Shown piece by piece: positions 61,822 through 64,000 of a DNA stretch of 64,000 nucleotides; position 1 is the stretch's first letter, and every line of letters starts with the position of its first letter. Source of the stretch: Cylindrotheca closterium (taxonomy: Eukaryota; Bacillariophyta; Bacillariophyceae; Bacillariales; Bacillariaceae); contig CAKOGP040002280.1 of assembly GCA_933822405.4 (NCBI GenBank), positions 62,001-126,000 of the forward strand, given 5' to 3'. Position numbers and translations under genes: made by a program. The notes under the pieces are model-generated. The model was not told the origin of the DNA. It saw nothing but the letters and a program-made list of their open reading frames with translations, and did no database searches.

Positions 61822-63456
61822 ATGACATCAATCAATCCACCCACAATATTAAGTGCCAATGGTACTCTGTCAACGACATGGAGTCTGGAATCCGCTACTG
61901 TATCCATTCCCAATAGCAACATTGAAATAACCTCTCGGCTGTTCAATGGCCAGTTGCCGGGAGCAACCCTTCGAATCCAACCGGGAGATACCCTAAAGAT
62001 CAACTTTCAGAATTTGTTGACTGACAATAATGGTGCGCTTGGTTATGTCCACAATACCTACTCGGCAGCCGACGAGACCAACCTTCACTTTCATGGACTC
62101 CATGTGTCAGGTGAGTTTTTATATTGTTCATATTATTATTGTCATGATACTGTATGTGTCAGTTCATCATGATCACTCACATACTACATGTCTATAGGAG
62201 AGTTGCCTTCCGACGATGTCACCCATGTGGTTGGACCAGGAGAATCGTATGATTACATGACTACACTACCGGATTCGCACTTGCCCGGAACCCATTGGAT
62301 GCATCCTCATCGACATGGATCCACAAGCTTGCAAGTGGGTGCTGGTGCCGCTTCGGCCATTGTTGTGGAAGACCCGCCAGACTTTCTTCCAGACCAAATT
62401 GCCAATGCCCCCGAGGTCATGTTTATGGCCCAATATTTTCATGTCAATGAACTGAATCGAATCCAAGAGCAATCCAACGACCAGCTAACGAACATCCGAA
62501 ATGCACCATCCAATGAATTTACCTTGGTCAATGGTGCCTTGCAACCAACCATTTCCATCAATCCAGGAGAATGGACTCGATTTCGCATCATTTGGTCCCA
62601 GTGGCGCAATGGGAATTTGGATTTTAGCATTGTTGCACAAGGCGGGTGTGAAATGCAATTGCTGGCCAAGGATGGAATTTACATTCGAGATTACCCCCGT
62701 GCCATTGACATGGCTCCCATTGTACCCGGAGGTCGTGCCGATATCATGGTAAGATGCCGCGATCCGTCCACATACTATTCCATTTCGGGACAAGGTGGAA
62801 CCTTGGCGACCATTGTGACCACTGACGTTGAAGTGGAATCGTCCGACTTGGAAGCCTGGGAACCACCCTACCCGGCCTATTTGAGTGATTTGCGAGGAGC
62901 CACCGTGAGTCCTGGTTGCAGCTGTACCACGGAATTCGATGGGACTGACACGGTAAATGGAATTGCCTTTGAGTATGGGCTTACGTTGCACACTTCCTAT
63001 TTGGGCGCCGTTGTGGAACGTGTCATGGGTGGGCAAGCCAATGAGCATCCCTACCATCAACATGTGTATCCCTTTCAACTGACAACTGGATACAACAATA
63101 ATCGTGATGCATACAATCAAATTGGAGATTGGCATGATGTTGTTATGGGGGATGGGACCATTCGATACTCTCCAACAGAGTTTACTGGAAAACTTATGGT
63201 CCATTGCCATCGACTGATTCATGAAGATTTGGGAATGATGGCAATGGAGCAGGTTGGGGAGCAAGAAGGAGGAACTTGTTCGTGTACCGCTGCTCCTGGA
63301 TTGGGATTGGGTGCTATCATTGGGATTGCTGCTGGAGCTGTCCTCATAGTGGCAATAATCGTTGGATTCTGCGTGTATCGCCGCAAGCGTCGAATTCGTG
63401 CCGCGGCCGAGGTTGCCGATAACAATGATCTAGAACTACTAGAGACAGAAAAGTAA
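61822..63456 (+). CDS. Membrane-anchored multicopper oxidase, two exons
   Basis: Exon 1 61822-62110 and exon 2 62198-63456 give 515 residues. All four copper-binding motifs of multicopper oxidases are present: H89-F-H91-G, H129-W-M-H132-P-H134-x-H136, H380-P-Y-H383-x-H385, and H432-C433-H434...H438...M443, the last typical of the type 1 copper site with Met. Near the C-terminus one hydrophobic helix (~463-483) is followed by a Arg/Lys cluster, so the protein is a type I membrane protein with the catalytic part outside. Such a topology needs a signal peptide, which this start lacks; an upstream exon is likely. Laccase-type or ferroxidase activity are both possible; ferroxidases in iron uptake have this topology. 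Confidence 0.85.
62111..62197 (+). other. Intron of multicopper oxidase gene (87 nt)
   Basis: GTGAGT donor at 62111 and TCTATAG acceptor ending at 62197; joins a split Gly codon between the first and second copper motifs. Confidence 0.88.
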
Positions 63457-63502
63457 TAGTAAAAAGAGGTGTGTATACTATGGTGGTTTGTTTATGTATT
63501 TT

Positions 63503-64000
63503 TTAAATACAACTCTTGCGGCACCGTAACGTGTTGCTCAACTTTTGCAACGCAAGATTCAGAGTCACAATGGCATAGGCGTTTTTTTCTTGGTTCTGGT
63601 ATAAAAATCTTGCCCCATCTTGGGTGATTTCCGAGTATACTAGTTCGGCAATCTCTCTCTTTTTGGATTTCCGAGCTTCCGCGTACTCATTCTTGTGAGA
63701 ACGAATAATGGCTCGCATTCGTAGGTTTCCGGGGCGATCATGAGAGCCCTTGCCTCGGCCAAAGACCACATCCTGTTGGGTGGGTATTAAGACCAGCTCC
63801 GCATCCTTGGGAATGGACGTTTCAAACCGTTTGTAGTTTCCCACTTGCAAAACAGGCGGTCGCATTTGTCTCCGCTCTTTCTCACGACTGTAGTCTGCCT
63901 TGTATTGATTTACAACAACAGCCTTTTGGACGACAAATGGCTTTTCGGCAATATTGGAAGGAGGCTCAACATGATGTCCTCGGTGCTGATATATAGTATC
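63503..64000 (-). CDS. DUF6824-type protein, 5' part beyond the window
   Basis: The frame is open from the right edge (64000) to the stop at 63503, 165 residues seen; the ATG at 63865 is internal to a longer open frame, so the true start is probably outside. The domain shows Asp-Val-Val-Phe-Gly-Arg-Gly...His-Asp-Arg-Pro-Gly-Asn, then Arg-Ala-Ile-Ile, Tyr, a Lys-Ser-Lys-Lys-Arg stretch, and Gly-Ala-Arg-Phe-Leu-Tyr. I recognise this as DUF6824 (GRG...H..GN...RFL), which is expanded in diatoms and related algae and whose function is unknown. The 3' UTR should overlap the region next to the oxidase gene. Confidence 0.75.
   Translation of the reverse strand, partial: DTIYQHRGHHVEPPSNIAEKPFVVQKAVVVNQYKADYSREKERRQMRPPVLQVGNYKRFETSIPKDAELVLIPTQQDVVFGRGKGSHDRPGNLRMRAIIRSHKNEYAEARKSKKREIAELVYSEITQDGARFLYQNQEKNAYAIVTLNLALQKLSNTLRCRKSCI

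Overview
The window is nuclear DNA of a eukaryote, most likely a diatom. I see protein-coding genes split by few, short GT-AG introns (84 to 147 nt in coding sequence, 73 nt in one probable UTR intron). There are SLC4-type bicarbonate transporters with TGACGT/ACGTCA motifs upstream, as in diatom CO2-responsive promoters. One kinase carries a signal peptide ending in a diatom-like plastid-targeting junction. A gene at the right edge carries a domain I recognise as the stramenopile-expanded DUF6824 type. Assignment to a raphid pennate diatom would be inference only. There is no bacterial, viral or organellar stretch, and I could support no tRNA, rRNA or CRISPR.

Layout. 0-3 kb: tandem pair of TauD-like Fe(II)/2-oxoglutarate dioxygenases, the second cut off from its leader by an in-frame stop. 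3.4-6.4 kb: a four-helix membrane protein and a type II membrane glycosyltransferase. 6.5-14.7 kb: two SLC4 bicarbonate transporter genes in direct orientation, sharing a 1.68 kb block in which I found no difference, with a broken LRR gene and a small charged protein between them. 15.8-18.4 kb: a plastid-targeted divergent kinase and a MAPEG (microsomal glutathione transferase-like) protein. 18.6-29.1 kb: an array on the minus strand alternating a leucine-rich-repeat family with a small four-helix membrane family; two LRR genes are intact and the other copies are in several stages of decay, and a MAPEG relic lies among them. 29.9-49.5 kb: a BspA-type LRR protein, a truncated-globin-like protein, three disordered basic/serine-rich proteins that share a short module, a broken Cys-rich gene, two more members of the four-helix family, and a tail-anchored Lys/Ser-rich protein. 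50-51.5 kb: a tandem pair of unknown short proteins. 51.7-64 kb: mostly conserved enzymes and scaffolds: an AIFM2/FSP1-like FAD oxidoreductase with a Cys-rich tail, a 3-beta-hydroxysteroid dehydrogenase-type sterol enzyme, a DUF218 protein in three exons, a multi-PDZ protein, a soluble glutathione S-transferase, a membrane-anchored multicopper oxidase, and a DUF6824 protein running off the edge.

How the genes relate. The clearest functional grouping is the SLC4 pair, probably for inorganic carbon uptake and possibly CO2-regulated. MAPEG, GST, the FAD oxidoreductase and the multicopper oxidase are redox or metal genes but are not arranged as a unit. The most unusual structures are the LRR/four-helix array, the four-helix family itself (six copies ending in a shared His-Ala/Ser-Glu motif), and the module shared by three otherwise unrelated disordered proteins between 31.9 and 47.7 kb.
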